A DNA stretch of 50,793 nt, taken from positions 1 to 50,793 of the forward strand of contig JAOALB010000251.1 of assembly GCA_025331125.1 (NCBI GenBank), read 5' to 3'. This DNA comes from Mycogone perniciosa (Eukaryota > Ascomycota > Sordariomycetes > Hypocreales > Hypocreaceae). Shown in pieces: positions 48,640 to 50,793 of this stretch. The number at the start of each line of letters is the position of its first letter. Position 1 is the first letter of the stretch. Made by a program: the position numbers and the translations under genes. Below the pieces are notes generated by a model. It was not told the origin of the DNA and ran no database searches. It saw only the letters and a program-made list of their open reading frames with translations.

Positions 48640-50340
48640 AATATTATAAATATATTTGCTATAATATCCTCTTTTAATAATTTTAATGCTTACCTTTTAT
48701 TTTAACATTTTATTGAAGTTAAATGTATAATAAAGATAAAAATATAAAAAAAAGTAAAAATAAAAATAAAATAAAAAAATAAAATAGATTTATATTTATA
48801 TAATTCTTTTTAATATATAAAACTTAATATATATAAAATAAAAGTAATACTATTAATATTAAATTATTAAAAGTATAATACTGTAATAATAAATTTATTA
48901 ATAATAGCTATTAATAAATTTATAAAATAAAATATTATTTATATTTACTTAAAACTTTATATTAAAGTTTAATAAAAATTAACCTTTAAAGGATTTAAAA
49001 AGGTTATTTAAAATATAATCTTTAAAACACTTAAATAAAAATATGGTAATATTCTACTGATTTTGTAATTAATTATATAATTATTTTATTTACTTTTTAA
49101 TTAATTTTAATATAAAAAGTAGTAAATTGTTTAAACTATTAAATAATATAAAAGGAATTATAATAATTTAAATAAATATATAAATATTAAAATATATAAA
49201 GGGAAGTAAAAAGTAATAAAATATATTTATAAATTTTAATAATAAAAGATTTAATTAAATAAACTTAAATATTATTTGAAAAGGAAAAGTAAAGGTTATT
49301 TATTATAATTAAAATAAATTAAAATAGGTTTAAAAAGATTATAAAGCTATATAAAAGCTAAAAGTTCATATAGTTTAAAAACCTATATAAAAGTTTAAAT
49401 AAAAAGTTAATATAGTTTTAAAAAGTATTAATTATATATTATTTAATTATATTATATATTATTATAATAAAGACTATTTCAATTTAATTAAAAACGTTAT
49501 AATTAAAATATAGTAAAGTGAATTACATTTATGTTTCAATAACCAAGTTTATATAAAAAAGACAATTAATAATAAAATAACTATAATAGTTATTTTAAAT
49601 ACTTAAATTATATAAATAAAATCTATAGGTTTTATATATAAAAAGAATATACTATAAGGAATTATATATAACGAAATAGTATATTATATTTTATATTATT
49701 TATACTATATATAAATATATAATATATTTTCCAAAGAATAAATAATATAAATAAATAATAATACTTTATATTAATTATATTATTTATATAGTAATAAATT
49801 AAAAAGTAACTAATATTATTAATAAAAAGGCTATAAAGTAATAATTTATAAATTATATTTTTTAAAATATTAAATAAAAGAATATAAAACTAAATTAATT
49901 AATTATAATTTAAACAAATATATTAAAATAAAGCTTAAAATAAACTATTAATAAATATGAATAGTAAATAATACTTTAAATTATATATAAAGTATTTAAT
50001 AATAATATTATATTTAAATAAGTTAAAACTATTATGTTATTTAATATAGTAATAAACTTTAAAAAGAGAATTTAATTATATAATAAAAAAGTCTAAAGTT
50101 TATATAAATTTTAAAAACAAAGAATTATAAAAGCTTATTAATATTAAGTATATAAATATAAATGTATTTATAAAACCTATAAATAAAAATAAAAGTATAT
50201 TAATAGTTATAAATTAATATATTAAATCCTTTTATATATTTTGAAAGAAAAAAGTTATAAATATAAAGATATTAGTTTAAATATCTTTATAATTTAATAT
50301 ATTTAATTATATAATTTTAGTAGTAACTATTTTATAAAGA
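48640..50340 (+). mobile_element. B5: LTR-less, internally deleted family-B relic
   Basis: From ATATTATAAATATATTTGC the sequence follows B1 from about 9587 (just inside the 5' LTR) through gag. It then skips in steps, for example from the equivalents of about 10850 to 11280 and of about 12600 to 14530. It ends near the equivalent of about 15130. Neither LTR nor a target duplication is present. About 5.5 kb of B1 is reduced to 1.7 kb, and the copy is the most A/T-bleached in the window. Confidence 0.75.
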
Positions 50341-50344
50341 TAGG

Positions 50345-50793
50345 GTTATAGTAGTTAGGTAAGCTTAATAGGGTAAAAGTATATTAAAACTTTAACAAAG
50401 AAAAAACAGGAAGAGAATAGATTTTACTTTATATACTATATTAATAGTATATATAAGGTAAAGGCTAAGGGATTTGCATATAATATATCCTTGATTAGGT
50501 ATATACCCTTTAAGGTTATATTAAGATTTTTACTATAGGATAATAATAATACTATTTAACTTTAGCGGAAATTATTAAAAAAGATTTATTAATGATTTAT
50601 AAGTATATTATTTAATCTTAGTTTAACTTTTAAGTAATTAAATAAAAAGTATTATTAAAAATTTAGTTTTATAGGCTTTAAAAACAATCTTTTAATAAAT
50701 CGCAGGCCTATAAAAAGTTAATAATATAGAAATATTTATTATTAAGTATTTAGTAGCTTTATTTATTACTTTATACTCTTTTTAATATAAGTT
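50345..50793. other. Unassigned AT-rich repeat-like DNA at the window end
   Basis: From about 50345 (AGGGTTATAGTAGTTAGGTAAG) the sequence no longer follows family B and does not match the A, B or C copies in the window. Base composition and scattered TAG and TAA codons suggest another RIP-mutated element that continues outside. No domain is recognised. Confidence 0.4.

Noticed and set aside
1..50793. A previously undescribed gene system
   Set aside because: Apart from the broken host relics between 45990 and 48640, the interpretable sequence reduces to LTR elements of known superfamilies. The 450 bp at the right edge remain unassigned but show no coding signal.

Overview
This is non-coding, extremely AT-rich DNA from what looks like a filamentous ascomycete (Pezizomycotina). 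Almost everything is nested LTR retrotransposons damaged by C-to-T change of the RIP (repeat-induced point mutation) type. Tryptophan and glutamine codons have become stops, and reverse-transcriptase aspartates have become asparagine. No intact host gene is visible. I cannot name the genus.

Four repeat families are present; the names are mine. Family A is Ty1/copia with 274-bp LTRs. Family B is Ty3/gypsy with 378- or 400-bp LTRs starting TGTCACGACC. Family C is a Ty3/gypsy chromovirus with ~170-bp LTRs. The fourth is represented by a 581-bp solo LTR. Seven insertions can be delimited by 5-bp target site duplications (TSDs).

Layout: 1-74 end of a B LTR; 119-840 reverse remnant A4; 886-1404, 8621-9140 and 24484-24506 pieces of an internally deleted copy A3. 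A1 (1405-8620, TSD ATAAG) sits inside A3. B1 (9141-24478, TSD TTATA) sits in A3's 3' LTR. B1 carries B2 (15422-22723, TSD AGTAT), the solo LTR (11940-12520, TSD ATATT) and an 88-bp insert near its 3' end. B3 (24565-45989, minus strand, TSD CTAGG) carries C (27040-33728, minus strand, TSD GTAGT) and A2 (37897-44897, minus strand, TSD AGATA). B5 (about 48640-50340) is a deleted B relic without LTRs, and the last 450 bp are unassigned AT-rich repeat-like DNA.

The only normal-composition host DNA is 45990-48640 plus the stub 24507-24564. The segment just right of B3 is a broken minus-strand gene for a seven-transmembrane receptor of the fungal cAMP-receptor-like class. B3 landed inside or very near it, and the stub 21.4 kb away appears to continue it. 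Beyond it lie a plus-strand tail resembling a zinc alcohol dehydrogenase C terminus and an unrecognised minus-strand relic with a plausible 65-bp intron. I found no new gene system. The interest lies in the resolvable insertion history, the uneven RIP, and the receptor gene destroyed by it.
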